Origin: Alectoria sarmentosa
Taxonomy: Eukaryota > Ascomycota > Lecanoromycetes > Lecanorales > Parmeliaceae
Direction of reading: 5' to 3'
Assembly: GCA_009733775.1 (NCBI GenBank)
Contig: WOGZ01000483.1
Location: forward strand, 1-19,389
DNA: 19,389 nt
Shown here: positions 9,500-19,011 of the stretch, piece by piece
How the letters are laid out: the number at the start of each line of letters is the position of its first letter
Position numbering within the stretch: position 1 is the first letter of the stretch
Notes under the pieces: generated by a model
The model's database searches: none
What the model saw: the letters and a program-made list of their open reading frames with translations, nothing else
Told to the model about the DNA's origin: nothing
Position numbers and translations under genes: made by a program

Positions 9500-10060
9500 T
9501 TTATCTTAATTAATAGCGCGATGAAATTAAATATTGAAATTTTTAAAAATGTGATAATAACGAAAACGATTTCGATAAATTTTTTTTATTGCGCATTCGT
9601 AGAAATTGAATTTATAACGACGATAAAAAGTTTTTTAATACGCGATTTCGATATTTAAAGAAATCGTTAAATCGAAAATGTTTTTAAAATTACGACGACG
9701 ATATTAATAATAATCGTCGACGAAAAAAAGTTTTTAAAAAACTTAAAAAAAAAGATTTTATTATTAATATCATTATTAATATCGTTTAAAATTATCGTTA
9801 AAAATTTAATTTTCATTATCGCGTCGATTTTAATACGTAATATTAAAAATTAATTAATAATAAAATCGTTATATTTTACATTAATTTTAAATAATTTAAA
9901 AATATTAAAAACTTCATTTTTATAAATATTAAAATGAATATAAATTTTTTTATTAACGTTTTTTTATAAATTTAAACATTATTTGATAATTCGAATAAAT
10001 ATTAATATTTAATATAAAATTAAAGATATCGAAATAAAATAATTCGTTAATATATTTATC
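9500..10060 (-). pseudogene. Copia integrase catalytic core, with a +1 frameshift
   Basis: The minus frame gives ELFYFDIFNFILNINIYSNY at about 10000-10045 (family iHsDlcGPf...GgyrY). Then, in another frame, KKIYIHFNIYKNEVFNIFKL matches the segment v.fLK.KSEaf..Fk.f. LRIKIDAIMKIKFL at 9800-9837 matches LRsDNGGEFLs, with GG codons mutated. The frame changes in a seven-A run at about 9955-9962 of the sense strand, where one extra A fits the family frame best. Integrase inserts the cDNA into the genome. The region 9260-9560 carries the poorly conserved integrase tail. Confidence 0.8.
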
Positions 10061-10089
10061 GAAAATTAAATGTTCTTTATAAGATAACG

Positions 10090-10290
10090 AATAAAGATTT
10101 AATTTTATATAAAATATATAAACGTTTTCGAGTATCGAAGTTTTAAATAAATTTAATTTTCTAAATATATTTTCGAGACGAGCGATATTTTAGTTTTTAA
10201 AATGTTTTATATAAACATATTATAAATCGAGAATCTCGATATTAATAATCGTTAAAATAAAAATTAAATAATTTTCGTTATCGAATATAT
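10090..10290 (-). pseudogene. Copia GAG-pre-integrase (zinc-binding) domain
   Basis: The minus frame shows IARLENIFRKLN around 10160-10189, matching the WH.RLGH....L motif, and VYIFYIKLNLYSLSYKEHL at about 10075-10130, matching the C..C..gK..r..f pattern with Cys codons as Tyr. Position between protease and integrase core fits. The short length and mutated Cys/His lower the certainty. Confidence 0.7.
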
Positions 10291-10299
10291 AAAAATTAT

Positions 10300-10640
10300 T
10301 ACGTTAAATAATTTGCATTTTATAACGTTCAACTTTAATTTCGTTAAATGAAAATTTTATAAAATAATTATTTTTAAGTAAAGCTTTTATAAAAATGAGA
10401 TTAAAATCATTATTAAATATATATAAAACATTTTTAAAATTTAATATCACGATTTAATCGTCAATTTTTTTAATTTCGATATAAATAATATTTATAATTA
10501 CGATTAATAATGTTTCATCGTATTTTTTAACGATATAAAACGTTTTAAATAATTAATAATCGAGAAATTTATTTCGATTATAAATAATATATTTGATAAT
10601 ATAAAAATTAAAATAACTTAAATTTGAAATATTTAAATTT
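10300..10640 (-). pseudogene. Copia aspartic protease
   Basis: The minus frame shows FYIIKYIIYNRNKFLDY at about 10555-10610, fitting W(i/l)lDSGCtsHMi.nr..F with the catalytic DSG mutated. Further on LNFKNVLYIFNNDFNLIFIK matches the copia block L.nVLYvP....NLiSi, followed by FSFNEIKVERYKMQII at about 10302-10350. The frame is open for long stretches with stops at Gln, Gly/Arg positions. It would process the copia polyprotein. Confidence 0.78.
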
Positions 10641-11040
10641 ACTTTCGCGTAATTATTATAAATTTTTAATATATTGAAATTTTTAAATTTCGATTTAAAC
10701 TTAAAATTATTAAATTTAAACTTTTTATCATTTTCGTTATTATTATTATCGTTTTTTTATTTATTTTTTCGTTTATTATTATTATTATTAAAAAAACTAT
10801 TAATCGACGAATTAATTTTATTATTATTAATTTTATAATCGTCGAAATTATAATAATATATATCGCATTTTTTTTAAAATTTAACGATTTTAATAATATC
10901 GATATAATAATTTAATCGATATTTATTTTAATTTATAATTTAAACGAAAATTAAAAAAAAGTGAATAATAAAAATATATATAATTTAAACGTATTTAAAA
11001 AAATAAATGTTTTGAAATTATTATATAATTTCGCTTAAAA
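10640..11040 (-). pseudogene. Possible copia Gag C-terminal end
   Basis: Directly upstream of the protease the minus frame shows KCDIYYYNFDDYKINNNK, which may be a mutated CCHC knuckle (CxxC...H....C), though the spacing is not canonical. It is followed by an Asn/Lys-rich linker near 10700-10810, where plus-strand TTA-type microsatellites lie. The frame runs into the right gypsy LTR at 11041. Confidence 0.4.
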
Positions 11041-11242
11041 TATTATAAGCGTATTTTATATTTATGATAAAGTTATCTTTTTTTAACATTATATTTCTCT
11101 AATATTATTCGATTGAATTTAACGTATTTTAATAAAAATATTTATTTTTATATAAATGTTTTTTTTTATATATATATTTTCATTTAACTTAGTTATTTTA
11201 TTTAATATATTTATATAATATAATTTTATATTAATTTTAACA
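11041..11242 (+). repeat. 5' LTR of right gypsy copy
   Basis: It starts TATTATAAGCG (TGTTACAAGCG after G to A and C to T) and ends AATTTTAACA. It is the reverse complement partner of 8029-8232 and 1921-2122, with the same 202-bp length as the latter. Confidence 0.91.
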
Positions 11243-12320
11243 TTATAATTAAGTTATTTTATTTACTTTATTTATATTAATTAACGAATTTGAAAAATCG
11301 TATTAATAAAGACTTTATCAAGATATAAAAATTATTAAAATATCGTATTCTTAAATTAAATTATTTATGATAATTAAAATTCGAATAGCTCGTATTAAAA
11401 AAGCGATTTATTTCGTTAACAATAACGAATATAAAAAAGATATTAAAACATTTATTTAATTAGCGAATCGAAGAAAATAATCATATATTACTTTTATATA
11501 ACTTAAATTAAAATAACATCGATTATATTATTCGAATAATTATTATTAAAAATATTCAAATCTTTTACGACATTATTATCGAACAAAAAATCACGATTTT
11601 ATAATCTTTTAAAGTTTTTCTTTTTCATTTCGCATTATCAAATTTTCTCGCACGAAATCGACGACGATATAATAAATATTTTTTATATAAATAACGAAAC
11701 TAAAAAAATGTTATTCAATTAATATATTATTTTCACGAAAATTTAATAAATAAATAAACGATTAAATAACATTTTTTGTTGTTTTTTATATGCTAAATCA
11801 AATTTTTTTATTATACGAAAATCATTAAAAACATTAAATGAGAAATGTTAAAAAAAAAATTGTCATAATATTTTTTAACATTACATTTTTCGAAATATTT
11901 AAATTTTTTTTCTTTTTCTTCTCTTTTCTTTTTTTTCTTACTAATAATCTTTATCGAAATGAAAAAAAAAATCACATATAAAGTTTTTTAAATAAAATTA
12001 AATTATGTTATATTTTAATTATATTCAAGAACTTTTTTTAATAATATAATACTTTAAATTTACAATATTTTTTCATTAATAAATAATTATTACATTAAAT
12101 AAAAATTGCATTTAAAGAATTTTTTAATATATTAAATTAATTTCGTTTTAAACGAGACGAATTTCGCGAATTCGTTATTCATTTTCATAAAACTATTATC
12201 GATAAAAAAAATATTATAAATTTTTTATATTAATTTAAATTTATAATTAAATAAGCGAATAACATCGCTCGTAATTAATAAAAATAAATAACATAATTAT
12301 AACAAAAAATTAATATAATA
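11243..12320 (+). other. 5' leader of right gypsy copy
   Basis: No reading frame was recognised. It contains a pyrimidine-rich tract at about 11905-11940 and the GC-containing segment acgaatttcgcgaattcg near 12158-12175, both also in the left copy. The primer binding site would start at 11243 (ttataattaagtt), too mutated for a tRNA assignment. Confidence 0.55.
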
Positions 12321-12329
12321 AAACTTTAA

Positions 12330-13340
12330 TTGTTAAAAAAGAATTTAAAAAATGATTCAAAAAACGAACTTTTTTATAATGAACTTAAAAATCGATTTAT
12401 ATCAAAAAAGAATAAGTTTTTTAAATTATTTAATTTTTTTATCTTTATAAATAGAATTTTTTTTAAATAAAACGATTGGTTTTTTAAAATAAATTACAAA
12501 CTTATTATTAATTATAATTAATATTTTATTATTAAATTTAAATTAATTTATATTATTTTTAAATTAAAAAAAAAAAGCTTTAAAATAAATTATAAAACGT
12601 CGATTGAAAAATTATTTAAATTTATATCAATTTTACAAAAAAATTATGAATAACTTAATCGACATTCACGAAAATTCTAATTAATAAAAAAATGCGAAAC
12701 GTTAATATAATTTACTTCAGTAAAATATTATATTTTTTATAAAATTTTACGTCGACTTTATTTGACTTAATTAAATTATTAATAAAAATAAAAATAATAT
12801 AATACGACACTTATATTTAAAGATTCGTGAAAGTTTACGAAAAAATTAAAACGCTTATAAAGATTTTAGCGAATTAACACTTATTAAAAATATTTACGAA
12901 AATTGAATAATATTTAACGTGCTAAATATAAAAAAAAGTTTAAAACATTCACATTTAAAATTATATTTTTAATAAGAAAATTGATTATTTAATAATAACG
13001 AAAATCACTCGTATTATAATAATATTTATAAAATTTATTATATTTATTTTATTTATTAAAGTTAAAGTCGAAATCGATTTTAAAAAACTTATATATTATA
13101 ATTATAATTAAATTAAACACATTAAACGTAATTATCTTTAATCGAATAAAAAGATTATTCGAATATATATTAGAAATATAAATAATAATAATAACGATAA
13201 TTTATTAAACTTTTCGAATAACTCGAAAAAAAATTAATTTCTTTTAAAATTATAATAAAAGATAATATAAACGTGTGTTTAATAAATATTTTAAATGCTT
13301 TTTTAATACATCGTCTCTTTTAAATAACAATTACGTTATT
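12330..13340 (+). pseudogene. Gypsy Gag region (right copy)
   Basis: The plus frame shows ELFYNELKNRFISKKNKFFK, then FINRIFFK*NDWFFKINYKL, then FKLKKKSFKINYKTSIEKLF. This resembles the capsid core of fungal gypsy Gags: F...L..RF, a block ending L.G.A.dW, and a later LkkaFgDpn...tAer.L segment. After about 12640 the most plausible frame changes and becomes patchy (for example LKIRESLRKN*NAYKDFSEL near 12815-12880). No zinc knuckle could be read. The call rests on weak motifs plus position between the leader and protease, so it is less certain than the Pol domains. Confidence 0.55.
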
Positions 13341-13374
13341 ATTATAAAATCGATATATAAAATTTATAAATTCT

Positions 13375-13770
13375 TTTATAAATTGCGAATATATCGAAGC
13401 TTATATCGTTATTAATAAAATTATCGTATTCGAAATATATAAACGTTTATAAATCGAGTTTTATTCTCTTTTTAAATTAAAATTATTATGAAATTATAAT
13501 AAGCGATTATTTAAACAATTTATTACTTATTGTCTTTTATTTATTTTAAATATATACGATTATAAAAAAAGATCTTATTTTATTTTTATCGCTTTATTAA
13601 AATAACACAATTTAATTTTCGAAAAATTATAAATAAATAAATATGAAATCGTATTCGATATATTTAAAAATAAAATGTTATTTATATTTAAACGATGTGA
13701 ATATAATAATAATAAGACATTAGCATTTAAGAATTTATCGTTTTTATAAAAAACATCATTTGTTGTTATT
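13375..13770 (+). pseudogene. Gypsy aspartic protease region (right copy)
   Basis: A long nearly open plus frame reads CEYIEAYIVINKIIVFEIYK, RL*IEFYSLFKLKLL, and later LLK*HNLIFEKL*INKYEIV, then FKRCEYNNNKTLAFKNLSFL. This resembles the fungal gypsy protease region, where a (D)SGA...yis..ia..lgi start is followed by ...h.li.GkpWl.kHgv..d and a Cys-containing tail. The catalytic Asp motif is not clearly visible, so the identity rests on the later blocks and on lying directly before RT. Stops fall at likely Trp/Gly positions. Confidence 0.6.
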
Positions 13771-14164
13771 ATATGATTTTTTAAATTTATTGTTAAAAAT
13801 AAATCGAATAAAAATAACTTCGATATAAATTATTTTAAAAACATTTTAAATAAAAAAAAATCGATATCAACACTTAAGACATTTAAAAAAAGAGTAATTA
13901 AAAAACTTAATTTTATTAATATTATTGAAATTAACGCATCGATCTATTATTATTTAATTCGAATTAAAAAAAACGAGCTTTTTTCTTTGATAATAAATGA
14001 GATTTACGATACTTTTAATAAATCTTTCGAGATTATATTATAATTATAACGAAATAATCGTATATTAATTAATAAACTATGTTTATATAACTTCGAAATT
14101 AAATATAAGAAATATTATAAATTATATATATTAAAAAACGTTTAAATTAATAATGTTAAAACTC

Positions 14165-14564
14165 TCATTTTTCAAAAAATGCTTAATAAATTTTCTATAA
14201 ATTATTATAATTATGTAAATGTTTTTAATAAATTATAAGCGAATATATTATTTTTATATCGTTTTTATAATTATAAATCGAAATTCGCTAAAAGAGTAAA
14301 TAAAAGTTTATTATTTAAAAGTCGAATTTATTTATTATTAAATCACAAACTCGAATAAATTAAGAAATTTTTAAATAAATATTTAAAAAAGAATTTATCG
14401 TATTTAATTATACTTTATTCGTCTTACTTATTTTATTTATTAAAAAATGAAATAAAGATTTACGATTTTATATAAAATATCGAGAATTAAACGTTGTTAT
14501 TAAAAAAATCGATATTTTATTTTATTAATAAATAAGATTTTAATAAAAATATAAAATTATAAAT
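14165..14564 (+). pseudogene. Gypsy reverse transcriptase, N-terminal part (right copy), cut by insertion
   Basis: The plus frame reads KMLNKFSINYYNYVNVFNKL, then KSKFAKRVNKSLLFKSRIYL and LSYLIILYSSYLFYLLKNE. This tracks the RT start of fungal gypsy elements: LP.ey.dy.DvF, LPPHRpyDHkIeL..G..P.fk.riYpLs, and l...SP..SPilfv.Kk(d/n)g..R.CvDyR.LN. The trace is then interrupted at 14565-14569 by the target duplication of the 1844-bp element and resumes at 16419. Confidence 0.88.
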
Positions 14565-14569
14565 ATTTT
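14565..14569. repeat. Target-site duplication ATTTT, left side of nested element
   Basis: The bases directly before the element start TATTATAAATT are ATTTT, identical to 16414-16418 after the other end. The uninterrupted left gypsy copy has the unduplicated site (aaatattttatacgattt), confirming insertion here. Confidence 0.88.
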
Positions 14570-14720
14570 TATTATAAATTTCTTTACGGGTTTTCGATTA
14601 GATTTAGCGTTTTAACATTGCGAAGTTTTTTTCTTTTATAAATTATTTATATTTATAAATTCTTTAATATATCTTATACACATATTATGAATATATAATT
14701 TTAATCCTTATTTTTTAATA
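14570..14720. repeat. Left LTR of the nested element
   Basis: 151 bp aligning along its whole length with 16264-16413. About a dozen differences are visible, almost all C/T or G/A. One transversion and one single-base length difference lie near the right end. The terminal TAACA reads TAATA here. Confidence 0.87.
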
Positions 14721-16263
14721 ATTAATAGTCACATTTAACTTAGATTTTTTTTTCGAGTCGTTTATATCGTCGTTTAATTCGTGATTATTATATATTAATA
14801 ATTAGTTTTTCGCGCTTTCGCTACGCAGCTAGATTATAGTTTACGCATTATATATTATTGTTAATTTTTTTAATAAATCATTTAACACTCATATTATAAT
14901 TTCATTATTCACTTAAAAGATTTGTGATAGAATTTTAGTAAATCGTTAAATTATAATCGAATCGAAAGAAGAAAACGAAGAAAATAGCGAAGAAAATGAC
15001 GAAGAGTTAATTATTATTATTACGAGTTAATAAATTAATACATCATCGCTACTCTTAATTCTCTTTAAATTTTTAAAGTAATAAGTGTATAATATGATAA
15101 ATTTATTTCAAAATTTGCTTTATATTACGTTGTAATAATATTTTTCATAAAATCAAATCTTAATAATTTCGTTTTTTATAATCGTCGAAGAATCAAACAT
15201 CTCTTCTTTTAAAAACTCGTTTTTATATATAATTTCACGCTTATTACGAATTGAGAAAGTGAAATATTTTAATTCGAAGTATCAATCAGAGTAGAAAACT
15301 TTAATAAATAATTTAATTATTAATGTAAGCAAATACGTTTACTATCGTAACGTTTATATTTTTGTCGATAAACTCAAAAATCTAATTAATTAGCATTTAA
15401 ACATTAAATCGATTATTATATTATATTTTCGTGACTTCGCATTAATGTGATATTTAATAAAGTTAATCGAATTAAAACGAGATTTTTTGCGAGATACGAA
15501 TTTAAATCGATAATATATTATATTAATTGATCGATTTAAAATAAAAACATTAATAACTTTATCGCAATTAATAAAGTAAACGTATTTATTAATTAATGTA
15601 AAGTTTATCTCTTTTCGAGCATTTAATTAACAAATGCTTCATTTAATTAAATTAATCGAATTTTATTTTATATATAATTAATTAATATTATTATAAAATT
15701 AATTCGTCGTTAATTTACGTCGCGATATATCGAAATCACGTTTTATTATTATATTACGTTAATTTCTTAAATAATTAAATAATAAAACATTTATTTGAAT
15801 AAAGCTAATTTAAAAATAGTCGCAATAGCGTTTATAATAAAATAAATCTACTTTTCACGATTTTATATTAATTCGTCACGCAAATAAATAAAGAGACGCT
15901 TTTTTATAATAATTAAATAATTATTATATAACGTTCGAAGATCGCAAAAACTAAATATATCTCGTTAAAAACGATTATAAAAATGATTAAAAAAAGAGCT
16001 AATTCTATAAAATTAATATGCGATTCGACGAAATCTCGAACATTTCGTTTTTGAACGATTTGAATTTATTCGATGTTTTTTTTTCACATGATCTCGAATT
16101 TGATTAAAGATTTATCATTCAACAATTATAATATTATATTAATTTAAAACACGCACTTTTATTAATTATAAGTGTACATTATCGTCGATTATGATTAGTT
16201 ACTTAATTTATATAATGATTATCGACGACGAGAACGTCGTTATTTTCGTTTTTTGTGAACATT
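14721..16263. other. Internal region of the nested element, non-coding or unrecognised
   Basis: No retroelement domain was recognised on either strand. Two spots stand out. One is a less AT-rich patch at about 14808-14846 (gcgctttcgctacgcagct...). The other is a short plus-strand frame at about 14956-15030 coding an acidic stretch KEENEENSEENDEE that ends in a stop. The latter could be a Gag remnant or chance. Confidence 0.6.
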
Positions 16264-16413
16264 TATTACGAATTTCTTTACGAGTTTTCGATTAAATTTA
16301 GCGTCTTAACATTGCGAAGTCTTTTTCTTTTATAAATTATTTATATTTATAAATTCTTTAATATATCTTACACACATATTATAAATATATAATTTAAATT
16401 TTATTTTTTAACA
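16264..16413. repeat. Right LTR of the nested element
   Basis: 150 bp starting TATTACGAATTTC and ending TTTTTTAACA, the counterpart of 14570-14720. It retains the CG pairs (TATTACG) where the left copy has TATTATA. Confidence 0.87.
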
Positions 16414-16418
16414 ATTTT
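16414..16418. repeat. Target-site duplication ATTTT, right side of nested element
   Basis: ATTTT directly follows the terminus TAACA and is followed by acacgattt, where the gypsy RT frame resumes. Confidence 0.88.
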
Positions 16419-17005
16419 ACACGATTTAATATTATCGCTATTTTTAATAAATTTCGAATATATTTAAATAATAAAAACTTTATTACATTTATTACATTTT
16501 TAAAAATATATAAATATCGAATGTTTTCATTTAAATTAATAAATAACTTTGTTATTTATTAATAATATATAAACGACATTTTTTTCAAATATTTAAATGA
16601 TTTTTATTAAACATATTTAAATAATATTTTTATCTATAACAAAATTAAAAAAAAAACACGTTTAATATATTTAATTACTTTTTTAAAAATTACGAGAAAT
16701 TAATTTATAAATAAACATTCTTAAATGCGAATTTCATATATAAGAAATCAAATTTCTAAATTTATTAATATTTATTGATAAATTATAAATAAATTCGATT
16801 AAAATATAAATCGTCGTCGATTGAATATAATTTATAAATTTATAGCAAATATAAGTCTTTATCGATTTTTATAATTTTTATAAAAAATTTATAAAAAACT
16901 TCTCGAAAATAATTAAATCGATAATTCGTTTTATAAAAAAAAATGTTATTTATGAATAATCACTTACTTATTAAAAAGTTTTTATTTAATTAAAAATTAA
17001 CGTTA
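16419..17005 (+). pseudogene. Gypsy reverse transcriptase, catalytic and C-terminal part (right copy)
   Basis: Continuation of the RT after the nested insertion. It mirrors the left-copy blocks, including the YLDD position at 16611-16640 (acatatttaaataat..., with both Asp codons reading Asn). The finger/palm blocks TFIT.F..YKYR lie at about 16480-16530. The tail (17000-17050) passes into RNase H. Together with 14165-14564 it equals left 4200-5135 in length and order. Confidence 0.87.
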
Positions 17006-17014
17006 TATAAGTTT

Positions 17015-17430
17015 TTACTTTGCGGCATTTCGATAAATTTAAAAAGATAATTTTAAAAACGAATTCTTTCGATTATATTAATGAGAAAATATTATTATAA
17101 TATAATAATGAAAAAGTATTACATTTAATAATCTTTTATAATAAAAATTTAACTTTAATTGAATACAATTATCAAATTTATAATAAAAAACTATTTATTA
17201 TTATTCGATATTTAAAACATTAATAATTTAAATTAAAATATATTAACATTTCGATTAAAATATTTATGAATTATAAAAAATTTATATATTTTATTAAAAA
17301 ACGTAATTTAAGTTATCGTTAAATTGAATATTTCGATATGTTATTCGAATATAGCATTAAAATCATTTATCGTTCGAAATTATAAAGCTTTAAAATTGAT
17401 GCTTTCACTCGAATAATTAAATGCAAATTT
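17015..17430 (+). pseudogene. Gypsy RNase H (right copy)
   Basis: The plus frame reads TNSFDYINEKILL*YNNEKV, then IIFYNKNLTLIEYNYQIYNK, KLFIIIRYLKH, INISIKIFMNYKKFIYFIKK, RNLSYR*IEYFDMLFEYSIK and FKIDAFTR. This is the fungal gypsy RNase H: (E)TDaSdYv.ggvLsQyd, vaffSkkl.paEcNYqIYDKELLAIIr.l.hWR, i.iltDHknL.yF...k.Ls.Rq.Rw...l..f.f.i.YrpG and the final aDAlTR. Stops lie at Gln and Trp positions, and the first catalytic Asp of TDaSD is recognisable as TNSFD. Confidence 0.92.
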
Positions 17431-17649
17431 ATTAACTTTATAAATAAACGATTTAAATAATAACATTGAATTATTTTTATATTGAATCGTTTAAATCTCG
17501 ATAATATCGAGTTCGAAATTAATATTATTAATAATTTTTTTTATTATAAATGTTCGAAGCGAATAAAGTCGATAACGAATATAACGAAATATATGAGATA
17601 ATTATTAATAATAAAAAGAAATTAAAAAACATCACACTTAATAAATGCG

Positions 17650-17887
17650 TTATTATAAACGATATTATTTATTAAAAAAATCGTTTATAAATATTTAAAT
17701 TTATATACACGATTATTATTTAAGAAATATACGATTAACTTATATATAATTATTCAAAAATCGTTTATATATATAAATTACTTAAACGAAAATATTATTA
17801 AAAGAATATAAAAATAATAATCGTTATATATATTAGCAATTATTATATTTATAAGAGAATTAAAACTTTTAAATATCATAAATATAA
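17650..17887 (+). pseudogene. Integrase N-terminal zinc-binding region (right copy)
   Basis: The frame near 17720-17887 shows LIYNYSKIVYIYKLLKRKYY, then *KNIKIIIVIYISNYYIYKR and IKTFKYHKYN. This fits HH-CC integrase domains (H...(S/g)GH.G..KT..lL+R.YYWp.M...v..Yi.nC..Cqr.K). The His and Cys codons now read Tyr, which is the C-to-T outcome for CAT and the G-to-A outcome for TGT. It leads in frame into the catalytic core. Confidence 0.78.
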
Positions 17888-18480
17888 TTTATTACAATTA
17901 TTTTCAATTTCACAAAAACGTTAACAAAACATTTTTATAAACTTTATCGTCGATTTATTATTATCAAAAAATTATAACGTTATATAAGTTATAATTAATC
18001 GTTTAATAAAAAAACGTTATTACGTATTATATATAACGAAAAATAATAATATATTTATTGAGAATATTATTAAAATGCTTATTAAAAAAGTTTTTTATAT
18101 ATATAAATTATTAATATTAATAATGTTCGATCGAGACTCATAATTTGTTATTATAATATAAAAATCTTTTTATAAAAAACTTGATATTTAAATTAAGTTA
18201 TTTACGATCTTTTACTTTAAAATAAATGAATAAACGAAACGAAATAATTAAGATTTAAAACGTTATTTGCGTATTTATTATAATTATATAAAAAACGATT
18301 AAGTTAAATAAATACTTATAATCGAATTTGCGAATAATAATAATATTTTAATCTTTATAAATGTATCGCTTTTTTATATAAATAAAGATTTTCATTTTTA
18401 TATAAACTTTAACTTTAATATTATTAATTACGTTATTATTTAAAAACGTTTTAATGTTATAAAAATAAAGAATATTATCG
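17888..18480 (+). pseudogene. Integrase DDE catalytic core (right copy); absent from left copy
   Basis: The frame reads LLQLFSISQKR*QNI and then FINFIVDLLLSKNYNVI at 17935-17985, matching plp.P..pW..iSmDFi.dLP.S..yn.i with the first Asp kept. MFDRDS*F at 18123-18143 matches SDRGsqF with the second Asp kept. NE*TKRNN*DLKRYLRIYYN at about 18224-18285 matches DGQTERvNq.lE.yLR.yc, where the catalytic Glu of TER reads Lys (GAA to AAA). KND*VK*ILIIEFANNN follows at 18293-18345, fitting ..dW..wLplaEfAyNn with both Trp codons as TAA. This is the block missing from the left copy at 3322. Confidence 0.92.
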
Positions 18481-18579
18481 ATTATATATAAAATGTTCTC
18501 GTTTATATACGCGATAATTTAAATAAAACATAATTTGCGATAATCGAATAAATTAATCGTTATAAAAAAAATATAACGT

Positions 18580-18792
18580 TTAAAAAAAACGATCTCGTTT
18601 TTTTTAAATAATAAAAACATCATTATAAATAAATTATTTAAGAAATTGAACGATAAAATGTTCGATTTATTTAAAATTATATTTATTATCGATTTTTTCT
18701 ATAAATTGAAATTATTTAAAATTATGAAAATTTATAACGTTTTTTATTTTAAACTTTTAAATTTTATCGTTATTAATTTATTATTTAATTAA
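18580..18792 (+). pseudogene. Integrase GPY/F module (right copy)
   Basis: An open frame from the ATG at 18658 to the TAA at 18790 reads MFDLFKIIFIIDFFYKLKLF, then KIMKIYNVFYFKLLNFIVIN. It matches the left remnant at 3102-3299 and the family pattern GPFkI...aYkLeLP..MKIHnVFHvSLLkP. Here MKI is intact, and H to Y and P to L/F follow C-to-T change. Confidence 0.85.
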
Positions 18793-18831
18793 AAAAACTA
18801 TTTTTTTAAAATTATTATTATCAAAAATGAA

Positions 18832-19011
18832 AAAAAATAAACAATTAAAAATATATTAAACTTAAAAAGATTATAAAATCGTTTTAAATAAAAAATTAAA
18901 TAAAAAAACGTTGATAAAGATTTTAATTAATATAATATTAATGAAAATGAATTTAATAATACAAAAAACGTAATAAAAGATTTTTATAAAAAATATTTAA
19001 ATAAGTTATGA
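18832..19011 (+). pseudogene. Chromodomain at the end of the gypsy integrase (right copy)
   Basis: The frame reads TIKNILNLKRL*NRFK*KIK, then *KNVDKDFN*YNINENEF, then NNTKNVIKDFYKKYLNK, closing at a TGA at 19009-19011. Stops and changes relative to the left copy fall at Trp or Tyr and Arg positions, which supports a once-intact W...VE.IL...Y.(I/V)KW......WY...F..kYP chromodomain. Codons differ between the copies mainly by transitions. Confidence 0.78.

Larger units (their letters stand above)
8238..11040 (-). mobile_element. Ty1/copia retrotransposon, central body (minus strand), split by two gypsy copies
   Basis: The 2.8 kb between the facing gypsy LTRs encodes, on the minus strand and in copia order, a possible Gag end, protease, GAG-pre-integrase, integrase, RT and most of RNase H. 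Integrase before RT is diagnostic of Ty1/copia. The RNase H end continues at 1560-1920 beyond the left gypsy copy. The upstream Gag should continue beyond the right gypsy copy, outside the window. Stops at Trp and Gln positions and one homopolymer frameshift show it is dead. It must be older than both gypsy insertions. Confidence 0.9.
14570..16413. mobile_element. Non-autonomous TRIM-like LTR element nested in gypsy RT
   Basis: A 1844-bp insertion absent from the matching point of the left gypsy copy. It is bounded by two direct repeats of 151 and 150 bp whose ends fit TGTTA...TAACA (seen as TATTA...TAATA and TATTA...TAACA) and flanked by a 5-bp ATTTT duplication. The internal 1543 bp show no Gag or Pol motif, so it would rely on another element's proteins. 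Its termini, LTR end sequence and duplication length are the same as those of the host gypsy, hinting that a Ty3/gypsy-type integrase moved it. Strand orientation could not be fixed. It retains more C and G outside CpG than its surroundings. Confidence 0.87.

Noticed and set aside
14808..14850. tRNA or other structured RNA gene in the GC-richer patch
   Set aside because: No cloverleaf arms or T-loop/A-box/B-box pattern could be found by eye. The patch is better explained as a less mutated part of the nested element.
17888..18568. 684-bp insertion in the right copy
   Set aside because: Its translation is the integrase DDE core in the right place and frame. The difference is therefore a deletion in the left copy.
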